DNA from: Variovorax paradoxus B4
Lineage (GTDB): Bacteria; Pseudomonadota; Gammaproteobacteria; Burkholderiales; Burkholderiaceae_C
DNA: 64,000 nt
NCBI RefSeq assembly: GCF_000463015.1
Contig: NC_022234.1
Location: 558,001-622,000 of the forward strand
Reading direction: 5' to 3'
The position numbers and the translations under genes are program-made. Position 1 is the stretch's first letter; every line of letters starts with the position of its first letter. The notes beneath the pieces were generated by a model, which did not search any database, was not told the DNA's origin, and was given only the letters and a program-made list of their open reading frames with translations. Below, one piece after another: positions 17,116-26,317 of this stretch.

Positions 17116-18276
17116 ATGTCCATCGACTACGCCGGCTTCCGGCGCGAACTCGAATCGTTCGCGCGCAGCGCCTGCCCGCCCGAGATCCGCGCCGTCGTCG
17201 CGGCCGGCCAGAAAATCACCAAGCGCGAATACCAGGCCTGGCAGCAGATCCTGAACGCCCAGGGCTGGGGCGCGCCGAGCTGGCCGCGCGAAGCGGGCGG
17301 CACCGGATGGGACATCCGCCAGCGCCTCATCTTCGAGGAGGTGATGGCCGAGAACGACTGCCCGCCGCTCTATCACCATGGCCTGGGCCACATCGGTCCG
17401 GTGATCATCCGCTTCGGCACGCCGGATCAGAAGGCCCGCTTCCTGCCGCGCATCCTCGACGGTTCCGACTGGTGGTGCCAGGGCTATTCGGAGCCAGGCT
17501 CGGGCTCCGACCTGGCCTCGCTGTCCACCAGTGCGCGGCTGGAAGGCGGCGCGTGGGTCGTGAACGGCCAGAAGATCTGGACCTCGCATGCCCACGAGGC
17601 CAGCATGATCTACATGCTGGTGCGCACGTCGAAGGAAGCGAAGAAGCAGGAGGGCATCTCGCTGCTGCTGGTGCCCATGGACACCCCGGGCATCACCGTG
17701 CGTCCCATCAAGACCATCGACGGCTGGCATCATCTGAACGAGGTCTTTTTCGACGACGTGCGCGTGCGCGCCGACAACCTGATCGGCGAGGTCGGCAAGG
17801 GCTGGACCTGCGCCAAGTTCCTGCTCGAACGCGAACGCCTTCCTCCGGCCAACGTGGCGCGGCTGGAGCTCATGCGCCGGCAGGTCACGCAGCTGGTCGA
17901 GGAGGCGGCGCAGGCCGCTGCGGGACAGCGCGACTTCGGCGGCCTGCACCACAAGCTGCTGCTGTGCGAGGCCGACGTGAAGGGTGCCCGCGTGATGATG
18001 GCGCAGGCCACCGACGACCTGATCCACCAGCGCCCGCTGGGCGTGCAGCCCTCCGCCATCAAGATGACCTGCGCCGACGTGGCGCAGCGCCTGACGACCA
18101 TCGCCCTCGATGCGGTCGGCCCCGATGCGGCCCACCGCTTCCTCGCCGATGCCGGGGAGGACGTGCCCGACGCCACCTGGATCCAGAACTACATGTTCAC
18201 GCGCGCCCGCACCATCGCCGGCGGCACCTCCGAGGTGCAGCGCAACGTCGTCGCCAACGAATTGCTGGGAGCCTGA
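17116..18276 (+). CDS. acyl-CoA dehydrogenase (first of a pair)
   Basis: 386 aa FAD enzyme that introduces a double bond into an acyl-CoA. Visible: WCQGYSEPGSGSDLAS and VNGQKIWTSHAH (FAD/substrate loop), and RARTIAGGTSEVQRNVVANELL at the C-terminus. RBS ACAGGAGACAAG precedes ATG 17116. The second, shorter dehydrogenase follows 3 nt downstream. Such adjacent pairs often form a heteromeric dehydrogenase acting on bulky (for example sterol- or terpenoid-derived) acyl-CoAs; for this pair that is inference. Confidence 0.9.
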   Translation: MSIDYAGFRRELESFARSACPPEIRAVVAAGQKITKREYQAWQQILNAQGWGAPSWPREAGGTGWDIRQRLIFEEVMAENDCPPLYHHGLGHIGPVIIRFGTPDQKARFLPRILDGSDWWCQGYSEPGSGSDLASLSTSARLEGGAWVVNGQKIWTSHAHEASMIYMLVRTSKEAKKQEGISLLLVPMDTPGITVRPIKTIDGWHHLNEVFFDDVRVRADNLIGEVGKGWTCAKFLLERERLPPANVARLELMRRQVTQLVEEAAQAAAGQRDFGGLHHKLLLCEADVKGARVMMAQATDDLIHQRPLGVQPSAIKMTCADVAQRLTTIALDAVGPDAAHRFLADAGEDVPDATWIQNYMFTRARTIAGGTSEVQRNVVANELLGA

Positions 18277-18279
18277 GCC

Positions 18280-19389
18280 ATGTCCGCTTCTTTTCCATCG
18301 CTGTTTCCCGGCATGCTGCTGGACGCAGCGGGCCGCTATGCGGAGGACCACGTCGCGCAGGAGATCCAGGGCGATCCCGTGCGCGAACTGGGCTGGACCG
18401 CCACCCTCGTGCCCGAGGAGGCCGGCGGCGCCGGCGGAACCCTGAGCGACCTCGCCTCCATCGTCGAGGGGCTGGCCACGCATGGCCTGCAGCTGCCGGT
18501 GGTCGAGACCTGCGCCGTGGTGCCGTTGCTGCTGCAGGCGGCCGGCGCCGAGACGGCCCATCGCTGGCTGGAGGCGGTGGCCGAGGGCAGCGCGCGGATC
18601 GCGCCCATGACCGCGCTGTCCGCCACGCCCGAGCACCTTGCCGTGGCGGCCAGGCACCTGGACATCGGCTACGAGCTGAGCGGCGTGGTGCAAGGCGTCG
18701 ACCTGACCCTGCCCGCCACGCACTATCTCGTGCCCGTACAGATGGATGGCGATGACGCCATCTTCCTGGTCGATGCCGAACGCGTCGGCGCGCCGAAGGC
18801 CCGCTACAGGACGATGGAGGGCCGCCTGGGTGCCGACTTCACGCTGGAGCGGCTCGCGGTGCCCGAGAGCGCCTGCATCGCACGCGGCGCTGCCGTGCGC
18901 GAGGCACGCGCCAAGGCGACCGACGCCGCCTTGCTGCTGACAGCCGCCGACACGGTGGCGGCGCTGGCCACGCTGATCCGCCAGACCGTCATCCACCTGA
19001 AGGAGCGGCGCCAGTTCGGTGTGGCGCTCTCGAGCTTCCAGGTGCTGCGCCATCGTGTGGCCGACATGTATGTGAAGTACCTGGGCGCCAAGGGCCTGGT
19101 GATCCACTGCTTCCACGAATACGAGCAGAACGCGGCCGACCTGCGCCGCACGCTGCGCCTGGCCAAGGTGTCGCTGGCCGAGTCGGCGCGCGCCTGCGCC
19201 GAATCGGCCATCCAGATGCACGGCGGCATGGGCGTGAGCGAGGAGGTCCTGGCCACCCGCACGGCCCAGCGTCTCATCGCCTCCGAGTTCCGCTACGGCG
19301 ACCGGCTCATGCATGTCGCACGGCTGCTGGCGCAGCCGCAGTCCGACGAACGAGTTTCCCTTTCCAACCAAACCGGGAGTGTGCGATGA
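18280..19389 (+). CDS. acyl-CoA dehydrogenase (second of a pair)
   Basis: 369 aa. The N-terminal helical domain has LGWTATLVPEEAGGAGGTLSD, the C-terminal domain has KERRQFGVALSSFQVLRHRVADM and IQMHGGMGVSEE. The catalytic-base region is less canonical than in the preceding enzyme, as is common in the partner subunit of heteromeric dehydrogenases. Its stop overlaps the next start (ATGA 19386-19389), indicating translational coupling to the enoyl-CoA hydratase. Confidence 0.88.
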   Translation: MSASFPSLFPGMLLDAAGRYAEDHVAQEIQGDPVRELGWTATLVPEEAGGAGGTLSDLASIVEGLATHGLQLPVVETCAVVPLLLQAAGAETAHRWLEAVAEGSARIAPMTALSATPEHLAVAARHLDIGYELSGVVQGVDLTLPATHYLVPVQMDGDDAIFLVDAERVGAPKARYRTMEGRLGADFTLERLAVPESACIARGAAVREARAKATDAALLLTAADTVAALATLIRQTVIHLKERRQFGVALSSFQVLRHRVADMYVKYLGAKGLVIHCFHEYEQNAADLRRTLRLAKVSLAESARACAESAIQMHGGMGVSEEVLATRTAQRLIASEFRYGDRLMHVARLLAQPQSDERVSLSNQTGSVR

Positions 19390-20147
19390 GCATCGAACTG
19401 GAAGTTTCCGAATACATCGCCGTCGTCCGGCTCGACAAGCCGCCGGTCAATGCACTGGACCGCGCCACGCGCCGCCGCCTGATCGAGATCTTCGACGAAG
19501 TCTCCGAGCGCTCGGACGTGCGCGTCGCGATCCTCACGGGCACCGGCAAGTTCTTCTGCTCCGGCGCGGACCTCAAGGACCGGCCCGATGCCGAGAAGGC
19601 GGGCGACTTCCTCGACCACAACCGCTGGACGCGCGAGACCGGCAATGCGATCCGCGAATGCGCCAAGCCAGTGATCGCGGCCGTCAACGGTCCCGCGCTG
19701 GGCGCCGGCTTCGGCCTCATGGCCGCGTGCGACATCTTCCTGGCCAGCGAGGACGCCACCTTCGCCATGCCCGAGATCAACGTCGGCCTGGCCGGCGGCG
19801 TCTCGATGCTGCGCACCCTGTTCGGCCGCTCGTTCACGCGCCGCATGTTCTTCACCGGCATGAAGGTGCCTGCCGCCGAGCTGTATCGCCGCGGCGTGCT
19901 CGACGAGGTGGTGCCTGCCGGGCAGCTGATGCCGCTGGCCATGGAGATCGCGCAGGAGATCGCCTCCAAGGCGCCGCTGGCCATTGCCTATGCGAAGCAG
20001 GCGGCCAACATGATGGACCTGATGCCGCAGCGCGACGGCTACCGCTTCGAGCAGAACATCACCATGGCGCTGGCCAAAACCGAGGATGCGCAGGAGGCCC
20101 GCAAGGCCTTCCTCGAAAAGCGCAAGCCCGTCTACAAGGGGCGCTGA
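19386..20147 (+). CDS. enoyl-CoA hydratase/isomerase family protein
   Basis: 253 aa crotonase-fold enzyme. It would hydrate the enoyl-CoA made by the upstream dehydrogenases. The oxyanion-hole segments FFCSGADLKD (about residues 58-67) and GPALGAGFGLMAACDIFLA (about 101-119) are present, and EINVGLAGG carries one position usually occupied by a catalytic Glu. Start ATG 19386 overlaps the previous stop. A one-base gap separates it from the next gene. Confidence 0.9.
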   Translation: MSIELEVSEYIAVVRLDKPPVNALDRATRRRLIEIFDEVSERSDVRVAILTGTGKFFCSGADLKDRPDAEKAGDFLDHNRWTRETGNAIRECAKPVIAAVNGPALGAGFGLMAACDIFLASEDATFAMPEINVGLAGGVSMLRTLFGRSFTRRMFFTGMKVPAAELYRRGVLDEVVPAGQLMPLAMEIAQEIASKAPLAIAYAKQAANMMDLMPQRDGYRFEQNITMALAKTEDAQEARKAFLEKRKPVYKGR

Positions 20148-20148
20148 G

Positions 20149-22281
20149 ATGCAGGCAACGCAAGTGGGGCGCGGCCTCGAGGCGCTGTTCAAGCCGCGCT
20201 CGATCGCCATCTTCGGCGCCTCGGACGATGTCACCAAGATCGGCGCGCGGCCGCTGCAGTTTCTGCAGAAGTACGGCTATGCGGGCGGCATCTATCCGGT
20301 CAACCGCAAGGCCGGCCTGGTGCAGTCGCTGCAGGCTTATGCGAGCCTGGCGGAGCTGCCCGAGGTGCCCGAACTGGCCGTGATCGCGGTGCCGCCCGCG
20401 GGCGTGCTCGACGCGGTGCAGGAGTGCGCGCGGCGCGGCGTGAAGGCCGCGGTCATCCTGTCCGCCGGCTTCTCTGAAATGGGCGAGGAGGGCAGCCGCC
20501 TGCAGGCGCGCATCGGCGAGGTGGCGCGGGCCAGCGCCATGCGCATCGTCGGCCCCAACTGCCTGGGCGCGATCGGCGTGCCGGACAAGAGCATCGCCAC
20601 CTTCTCGGTGGCGCTGGAATCGTCCTTTCCCGCGGCAGGCTCCGTGGGCATCGTCTCGCAGAGCGGCAACCTGGGCAGCTTCACCTTGCGGCTGGCCGGC
20701 GAGCGCGGCCTGGGCGTCAGCCGCATGCTGACCACGGGCAACGAATGCGACGTGGACATTGCCGATGCCATCGCCTCGTTGGCGGCCGACCCCGGCACGT
20801 CGGTAATCCTGTGCTGCATGGAAACCTGCCGCGACGGCGCCAAGCTCATGCAGGCCATGGCGATGGCCCGCGAGGCCGGCAAGCCGCTGGTGGTGCTCAA
20901 GGTCGGCGTCTCCGAGGCGGGCAGCGCGGCCGCGGCTTCGCACACCGGCGCGCTGGCCGGTTCGGACGCCGTGTTCGATGCCGTGCTGCGCCAGGGCGGC
21001 GCGCTGCGCGTGCCCAGCATCGAACTGCTGCTCGAGGTCGGCCATGCGCTGTCGGTGGTCGGTCCGGCGCGCGTGCCCGGCGGCCACCGCGTGGCGGTGC
21101 TCACGGCCTCCGGCGGCTTCGGCGTGCTGCTGGCCGATGCGGCCAGCGCGCAGGGCCTGGTGCTGCCCAAGCTCGCGGCGCAGACGCAGGAGCGCATCCT
21201 GTCGGCCGTGCCCTTCGCCGCGCCGTCCAATCCGGTGGACATGACGGCGCAGGTGTCGAGCCGGCCCGAGGTGCTGGCCCGGATGCTCGATGCGGTGGCG
21301 CGGGACGACAGTTGCGACGCGCTGATCCTGCAGTCGGCCAACGCCTTCCACGTGCCCCGTCTGCGCGACGTGTTCCTGGGCGCGCTGGAGCAGGTGCGCA
21401 AGGACCATCCCGCGCGCCTGATCCTGCTGTGCGCGCGTGCCCCCGACGACGTGCGTGCACGGCTCAACGCGATGGGCTTTCCCGTGGTCGAGGGCATCGA
21501 TGCGGCCTGCGCGACGGTGGCTGCGCTGATGCGCTTCGGCGCGCGCAACCGGGCACCGGCCGCCCCGCCGGCCATCGACCGCGCGCCGCTGGCCGCCGAG
21601 GCCTTCGCCACCGAGGCCAGCGCCAAGGCGGTGCTGGCCGAGGCGGGACTGCCCGTGCCGCGGGAGGCGATGGCGGCCAGCTTCGACGAGGCGCTCGCTG
21701 CCGCGCGCGCGATGGGCTTTCCGCTGGTGCTCAAGATCGTCTCGCCGGACATCGCGCACAAGACCGAGGTCGGCGGCGTGTTCGTCGGCGTGCGTTCCGA
21801 AGCGCAGCTGCGCGAGGAATACAACAAGCTGCTGGCGCGTGTCGCGCTGAATGCGCCCCGGGCGCGCATTGCCGGCGTGCTGGTCGCGCAGATGGTGCAG
21901 GGCGGCGTCGAGCTGATCCTCGGCAGCAAGAAGGACCCGGTGTTCGGCCCGATGGTGATGGTCGGCCTGGGCGGCATCTTTGCCGAGATCCTCAAGGACG
22001 TGGCGCTGCAGCCGGCGCCCGTCGACGAGGCGCAGGCGACCGCCATGCTGCGGTCGCTCAAGGCCTTCCCCTTGCTCGACGGCGCGCGCGGCCGCCCCAA
22101 GGCCGACGTGCAGGCGGCGGCGAAGGCCGTCGCGGCGCTGTCGCGCTTTGCGGTGCGGCATGCGGACAGCGTGTCCGAGATCGACATCAACCCCCTGGTG
22201 GTGCTGGACCAGGGGCGCGGCGCCCATGCGCTGGACGCGCTGCTCGTGCCCGAGGAACAAGCCATGAAAGACAAGCAATGA
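20149..22281 (+). CDS. NDP-forming acyl-CoA synthetase (acetate-CoA ligase family)
   Basis: 710 aa. Order of domains: CoA-binding Rossmann (RSIAIFGASDD, residues about 17-27), succinyl-CoA-synthetase-like ligase domains with GIVSQSGNLGSF and the conserved His loop ASHTGALAGSDAVF, then a C-terminal ATP-grasp domain (LAEAGLPVPREAMAAS to EIDINPLVVLDQG). It would activate the pathway acid to its CoA ester. ATG 20149 directly follows the previous stop (TGAGATG). Substrate unknown. Confidence 0.88.
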   Translation: MQATQVGRGLEALFKPRSIAIFGASDDVTKIGARPLQFLQKYGYAGGIYPVNRKAGLVQSLQAYASLAELPEVPELAVIAVPPAGVLDAVQECARRGVKAAVILSAGFSEMGEEGSRLQARIGEVARASAMRIVGPNCLGAIGVPDKSIATFSVALESSFPAAGSVGIVSQSGNLGSFTLRLAGERGLGVSRMLTTGNECDVDIADAIASLAADPGTSVILCCMETCRDGAKLMQAMAMAREAGKPLVVLKVGVSEAGSAAAASHTGALAGSDAVFDAVLRQGGALRVPSIELLLEVGHALSVVGPARVPGGHRVAVLTASGGFGVLLADAASAQGLVLPKLAAQTQERILSAVPFAAPSNPVDMTAQVSSRPEVLARMLDAVARDDSCDALILQSANAFHVPRLRDVFLGALEQVRKDHPARLILLCARAPDDVRARLNAMGFPVVEGIDAACATVAALMRFGARNRAPAAPPAIDRAPLAAEAFATEASAKAVLAEAGLPVPREAMAASFDEALAAARAMGFPLVLKIVSPDIAHKTEVGGVFVGVRSEAQLREEYNKLLARVALNAPRARIAGVLVAQMVQGGVELILGSKKDPVFGPMVMVGLGGIFAEILKDVALQPAPVDEAQATAMLRSLKAFPLLDGARGRPKADVQAAAKAVAALSRFAVRHADSVSEIDINPLVVLDQGRGAHALDALLVPEEQAMKDKQ

Positions 22282-23036
22282 ACATGTCCCTGTCAGGCCG
22301 CACGGCCTTCATCAGCGGCGCGGGCCACGGCATCGGCCGCGCCACCGCCCGCGCCATGGCGCGCCTGGGCGCCACCGTCGGCATCAACGACCTGAAGCCG
22401 GAGTTCGTGGAGGAGGCCGTGGCCGAGATCCGTGCCCTCGGCGGCCAGGCCATCGGGCTGCCCTGCGACGTGTCGACGCGCGACGGCATGCGCGAGGCCG
22501 TGGCGCAGTTCGCGCGCGATGCGGGCCGGCTGGACGTCATGGTCAACAACGCCGCCTGGGTGCGCTACCAGCCGCTGGCCGAGATCACGCCGGAGGTCAT
22601 GGACCGCATGGTGGAGATCGGCTTCAAGTCGGTGATCTGGGGCATCCAGGCCGCGGCCGAGGCGATGGATCCAGAGCGCGGCGGCTCGATCATCAACGTG
22701 GCCTCCATCGCGGCCTTCAAGTCACCGATGCGCTCGGTGGTCTACAGCGGCATCAAGGCCGGCGTGCTGGGCATCACCCGCGCATCGGCCGCCGACCTGG
22801 GCGCGCGCAACATCCGCGTGAACGCGGTGGCGCCCGGCGCGGTGCCCACCGAAGGCACGGCCAAGCATCGCAATGCGGAGCTCGATGCCCGGCGCATCGG
22901 CCGCACGCCGCTGGGGCGGCTCGGCACGGTGGAGGACATCGCCGACGCCATCTGCTTCCTGGCCGGCGACGGCTCGCGCTTCTTCAATGCGGACGTGCTG
23001 CGCCTGGACGGCGGCGCCTCGGAGACCTCGCTGTGA
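22278..23036 (+). CDS. SDR-family oxidoreductase (3-hydroxyacyl-type)
   Basis: 252 aa classical short-chain dehydrogenase. Cofactor motif SGAGHGIG, NNAAW (NNAG-like), catalytic Ser in INVASIAAF and YSGIK (Tyr-x3-Lys), C-terminal LRLDGGAS. Start ATG 22278 overlaps the stop of the synthetase. It probably oxidises the hydroxyacyl-CoA made by the hydratase; NAD versus NADP preference is not certain. Confidence 0.9.
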   Translation: MNMSLSGRTAFISGAGHGIGRATARAMARLGATVGINDLKPEFVEEAVAEIRALGGQAIGLPCDVSTRDGMREAVAQFARDAGRLDVMVNNAAWVRYQPLAEITPEVMDRMVEIGFKSVIWGIQAAAEAMDPERGGSIINVASIAAFKSPMRSVVYSGIKAGVLGITRASAADLGARNIRVNAVAPGAVPTEGTAKHRNAELDARRIGRTPLGRLGTVEDIADAICFLAGDGSRFFNADVLRLDGGASETSL

Positions 23037-23413
23037 GCGCCGCCATCCGGCCGCCGCGGCGGGTGCAGAACGTGTTCGTCGTGGCGAGGGAGCCGGCCAG
23101 CCTGCATGCCTTCTACGCAGGCGCGCTGGGCCTGCCGATGAAGTTCCGCGACGGCGACCGCTGGATCCAGTACGGCGTGGGCAACACCAACGTGGCGCTG
23201 GCCTGCCCCGAGGAGGCGGCGCCCGCCACCAGCGGACTGGTGATGGTGCTGGAGGTGGACGACTTCGAGGGCGCACAGGAGCGCATCGGCGCCGCAGGCG
23301 GGCAGGTACTGGGCCTGCGCGACATGGGCGGCCACGGCGCCGTGCTGTCGCTGCGCGATCCCGAGGGCAATCTGGTGCAGCTGTTCCGGCGCGCCGCGCC
23401 CGCGGCCGCATGA
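23033..23413 (+). CDS. VOC-superfamily (glyoxalase/dioxygenase-fold) protein
   Basis: 126 aa, one VOC domain of paired beta-alpha-beta-beta-beta units: QNVFVVAREPASLHAFYAGALGL, ..., GLRDMGGHGAVLSLRDPEGN. GTG start at 23033 overlaps the upstream stop. The C-terminal RDPEGNLVQLF end is standard. Members include metal-dependent isomerases, epimerases and lyases; here the role is unknown. Possibly methylmalonyl-CoA-epimerase-like or a ring-modifying enzyme. Confidence 0.82.
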   Translation: MSAAIRPPRRVQNVFVVAREPASLHAFYAGALGLPMKFRDGDRWIQYGVGNTNVALACPEEAAPATSGLVMVLEVDDFEGAQERIGAAGGQVLGLRDMGGHGAVLSLRDPEGNLVQLFRRAAPAAA

Positions 23414-23486
23414 GCGCCGCGCCGGGCCGCCCCAAGCAAGCTCGCTCCCGCCTGGCGGGAAGGCACGCAGCACCAAGGATGCACCA

Positions 23487-24032
23487 ATGAGTGCCCCCGT
23501 GCCGGGCCCGGCAGCCCTGCAGGCCCTGCTGGACCGCGAGGCGATCCGCGACTGCCTGCTGCGCTATTGCCGCGGCATCGACCGCTGCGACGAGGCGGCC
23601 CTGCGCTCGGCCTACTGGGAGGACGCCACGGACTGCCACGGCGCCTGGAACGGCAGCGCCACCGGCTTCATCGCGCAGGCGCTGCCCAGGCTGCGGCAGG
23701 GCGGACGCCGCGTCCACCAGATCACCAACGTGCTGATCGAGCTGCACGGCGATGCCGCGGCGGTGGAAAGCAGCTTCTTCGCACTGCAGGCCACGGCCGC
23801 ACAGCCCGATCGCGAGACTTTCCTGTGCGGCCGCTACGCGGACCGCTTCGAGCGCCGTGGCGGCGAATGGCGCGTGGCCGCGCGCACGGTGATCTATGAC
23901 TGGATCGAGGAGCGCACGCGGTCCGAGCTGACGCAGGACGATGCCGCCCTGTTCGGCGCGCGCCAGCCGGTCGGCGGCGCGGCGCCGCACGACGCCGTGT
24001 ATGCGCTGCTGCGCGAAGTGCGGGGCTCGTGA
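23487..24032 (+). CDS. SnoaL-like (NTF2-fold) protein
   Basis: 181 aa alpha+beta cone fold. N-terminal ALLDREAIRDCLLRYCRGID and SAYWEDATDCHGAW are the usual SnoaL_4 opening; DRFERRGGEWRVAARTV is near the middle. Relatives are small hydratases, isomerases or dioxygenase beta subunits, and many are uncharacterised. It overlaps the next gene. There is no RBS overlap with the VOC gene (73-nt gap with a possible hairpin CCTGGCGGGAAGG). Role in the pathway unknown. Confidence 0.8.
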   Translation: MSAPVPGPAALQALLDREAIRDCLLRYCRGIDRCDEAALRSAYWEDATDCHGAWNGSATGFIAQALPRLRQGGRRVHQITNVLIELHGDAAAVESSFFALQATAAQPDRETFLCGRYADRFERRGGEWRVAARTVIYDWIEERTRSELTQDDAALFGARQPVGGAAPHDAVYALLREVRGS

Positions 24033-25297
24033 TGGCGACCGCCCTGGTCACCGGCGCTGGCGCCGGCATCGGCCGCGCCACGGCGCTGGGCCTTGCGCGC
24101 GCGGGATGGCGCTGCGTCCTGGTCGACGCGGATGCGGGTGGGCTGCAGCGCCTCGAAGCCCTCTGGCCCACCGAGGCCGAGCGGCCCCTGAGCCTGGTGG
24201 CCGACCTGACGGATGCCACCCGGATCGAGCACCTGGGGCAGGAGGTCCCGCCGCTCGACGCACTGATCAACAACGCGGGCCTGTCGGCCGGCGGCGCCGA
24301 AGCCACGTCCGGCCACGACGACGGCACGGCCGCACGCCTGCTGGCGCTCAACCTGGCGGCTCCGGCGCGCATGGTGCAGGCCTGTGCGCCGCAGCTGCGG
24401 CCGGGTGCGCGCATCGTCAACCTGGCGTCCGGCGCGGGCCTGCGGGCCATTCCGTGGCGCGGGCTCTACAGCCCCAGCAAGGCCGGCCTGATTGCCCAGG
24501 GCCGGGCGCTGGCGCTAGCCCGGCCCGACTGGACGGTGACCACACTGGCACCGGGCTTCGTGCGAACCGAACTCGTGCAGCGCCTGATCGATGGCGGCCG
24601 GCTGAACCCGGCGCAGGCGGTGTCGAAGATCCCCATGGGCCGGATGGCCGAGCCCGAGGACATGGCCGAGGCGCTGTGCTTTCTGGCCAGCCCGGGGGCG
24701 CGCGTGCTCACCGGGCAACTGCTGGTGCTGGATGGCGGCTCCTCCGTCTGCGGCGGCAGCCAGCCATTGCCGCCATCCGAGCATCCGCCTCTGCCGTTCG
24801 AGGCGCCGCTTCAGCCGCATTGCGAGTCGGTGCGCGAGCCGGCCTGGCGGACCGCACTGGACGCGTGGGCGCTTTCGCATGCAGACCGCGCCGGCAGACA
24901 GGGCTACCCGGGCGTCATCGACGGCCGCGCACTGGATGCGCAGCCCGGCGCGCAGCTCGATGCCGTGCTCCACGCAGCCCGCTGCTTCCGGTCGCGCCAT
25001 GCGGCGCTGGCCAGCCTCACGCTGCTGCTGCCCCGGCCCGCACCGGAACTCCCCTGGGCGCTGGCCGGCGACGCCGAAGCAGCCCGCATGCTGGTGGCCA
25101 CGCTGGCCGCCGAATGGGGTGCGCGCGCGCTGCGCATCAACGCGCTGGAACTGCCGCCCGGCCTCGCGCCGGATGCCTGCCTGCCGCTGCTCGGCTACCT
25201 CGCCGGTCCACGCGCGCAGTTCCTGACCGGGCAGGTGCTGCGGCCCGGCGCCGGCACGGCCGAGCCCTGGACCAAAGACAAGGAGACCCAAGCATGA
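24032..25297 (+). CDS. SDR oxidoreductase with a degenerate second SDR-like half
   Basis: 421 aa, against about 250 for a plain SDR. Residues 1-245 are a full SDR: TGAGAGIG cofactor loop, NNAG, catalytic YSPSK, and the end LLVLDGGSS. Residues about 300-415 look like the C-terminal half of a second SDR (ARMLVATLAAEWGARALRIN, AGPRAQFLTGQVLRPG), but lack the cofactor-binding N-terminus. ATG 24032 is preferred; a GTG at 24029 overlaps the SnoaL stop. The tail could mediate dimer contacts as a built-in half-partner. Confidence 0.82.
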   Translation: MATALVTGAGAGIGRATALGLARAGWRCVLVDADAGGLQRLEALWPTEAERPLSLVADLTDATRIEHLGQEVPPLDALINNAGLSAGGAEATSGHDDGTAARLLALNLAAPARMVQACAPQLRPGARIVNLASGAGLRAIPWRGLYSPSKAGLIAQGRALALARPDWTVTTLAPGFVRTELVQRLIDGGRLNPAQAVSKIPMGRMAEPEDMAEALCFLASPGARVLTGQLLVLDGGSSVCGGSQPLPPSEHPPLPFEAPLQPHCESVREPAWRTALDAWALSHADRAGRQGYPGVIDGRALDAQPGAQLDAVLHAARCFRSRHAALASLTLLLPRPAPELPWALAGDAEAARMLVATLAAEWGARALRINALELPPGLAPDACLPLLGYLAGPRAQFLTGQVLRPGAGTAEPWTKDKETQA

Positions 25298-26283
25298 TCG
25301 AAACCGTCATTTCCCGCCGCAGCCTGCTGGCCGGCGCAGGCCTGCTCGTCCTGCAAGCACCGCTGCGCGCCAACGAAGCCGGCGCCTGGCCGGCACGCCC
25401 CATCCGCATGGTCGTGTCAGGCCCTGCGGGCGCAGGTTCGGACATCTTCGCGCGCCTGCTGGCCGTGCCGCTGCAGCAGGCCCTCAAGCAGCCCGTGGTC
25501 GTGGACAACAAGCCGGGCGCCAACGGCCTGATCGGCAACGACACCGTCGCCAAGGCGCCGCACGATGGCTACACCATCCTGCTGTCGCCGTCCTCGGCCA
25601 TTGCCATCAACCCGGTCATCCAGCCGAAGATGCCCTACGACGCCCAAGCAGACTTGCTGCCCATTGCCCAGGTCGGCTCCGCAGGCATCCTGCTGGTAGC
25701 GAACCCGGCCACGGGCATCAAGACGCTGGCGGATCTGGTGCGCCATGCCAAGGCCAACCCCGGCAAGCTGGCCTATGGCTCCTGGGGCAGCGGATCGACC
25801 GGCCACCTGGTGATGGAGGGCATCAAGGCCCAGTACGGCATGGACATGGTGCACGTGCCCTACAAGGGCGTTTCGCCGCTGCTGAGCGACTTGCTGGGCA
25901 ACAGCATCGGCGTGGGCTTCGTCGACATCGCTTCGCCGGTGCCCCACATCCGCAGCGGCAAGCTGCTGGCGCTGGGCTGCACGGGCTCCGCTCGCGGGCC
26001 GGCGCTGCCCGATGTGCCCACGCTGACCGAGCAGGGCTACCGCTTCGATGCGGACGGCTGGTACGGCGTCTTTGCGCCGGCCGGCACACCGCGCGAGGTG
26101 GTCGTGCGCCTGAACCAGGAGATCAACCGCATCCTCTCGACCGACGAGATCATCCAGAAATTCGCCGTGCAGAACATGCCGCGCCCGCCGATCAAGGACG
26201 CAGACCAGTTTGCGGCCACGGTGCGCCGCGACCTCGCGGCCTGGCAGTCTCTGGCCAAGGTCGCGAAGCTGCGGCTCGATTGA
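25294..26283 (+). CDS. Bug-family (TctC) periplasmic solute-binding protein
   Basis: 329 aa. The N-terminus ISRRSLLAGAGLLVLQAPL is a twin-arginine-like signal (SRRSLLAG), unusual for Bug proteins, which mostly use Sec. Family motifs: PIRMVVSGPAGAGSDIFAR and VDNKPGANGLIGND. ATG 25294 overlaps the SDR stop, so it is the last gene of the operon and probably binds the growth substrate. No membrane transport genes are adjacent. Confidence 0.88.
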   Translation: MIETVISRRSLLAGAGLLVLQAPLRANEAGAWPARPIRMVVSGPAGAGSDIFARLLAVPLQQALKQPVVVDNKPGANGLIGNDTVAKAPHDGYTILLSPSSAIAINPVIQPKMPYDAQADLLPIAQVGSAGILLVANPATGIKTLADLVRHAKANPGKLAYGSWGSGSTGHLVMEGIKAQYGMDMVHVPYKGVSPLLSDLLGNSIGVGFVDIASPVPHIRSGKLLALGCTGSARGPALPDVPTLTEQGYRFDADGWYGVFAPAGTPREVVVRLNQEINRILSTDEIIQKFAVQNMPRPPIKDADQFAATVRRDLAAWQSLAKVAKLRLD

Positions 26284-26296
26284 GCGTTGGCGGCAT

Positions 26297-26311
26297 CGCC
26301 TGCCGCAGGCG
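26297..26311. terminator. short GC hairpin between convergent genes (weak)
   Basis: CGCCTG (26297-26302), loop CCG, CAGGCG (26306-26311), in the 34-bp gap between the Bug stop and the HxlR stop. The stem is only 6 bp and no T-run follows, so it is a weak candidate. Confidence 0.3.
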
Positions 26312-26317
26312 CTTGAA

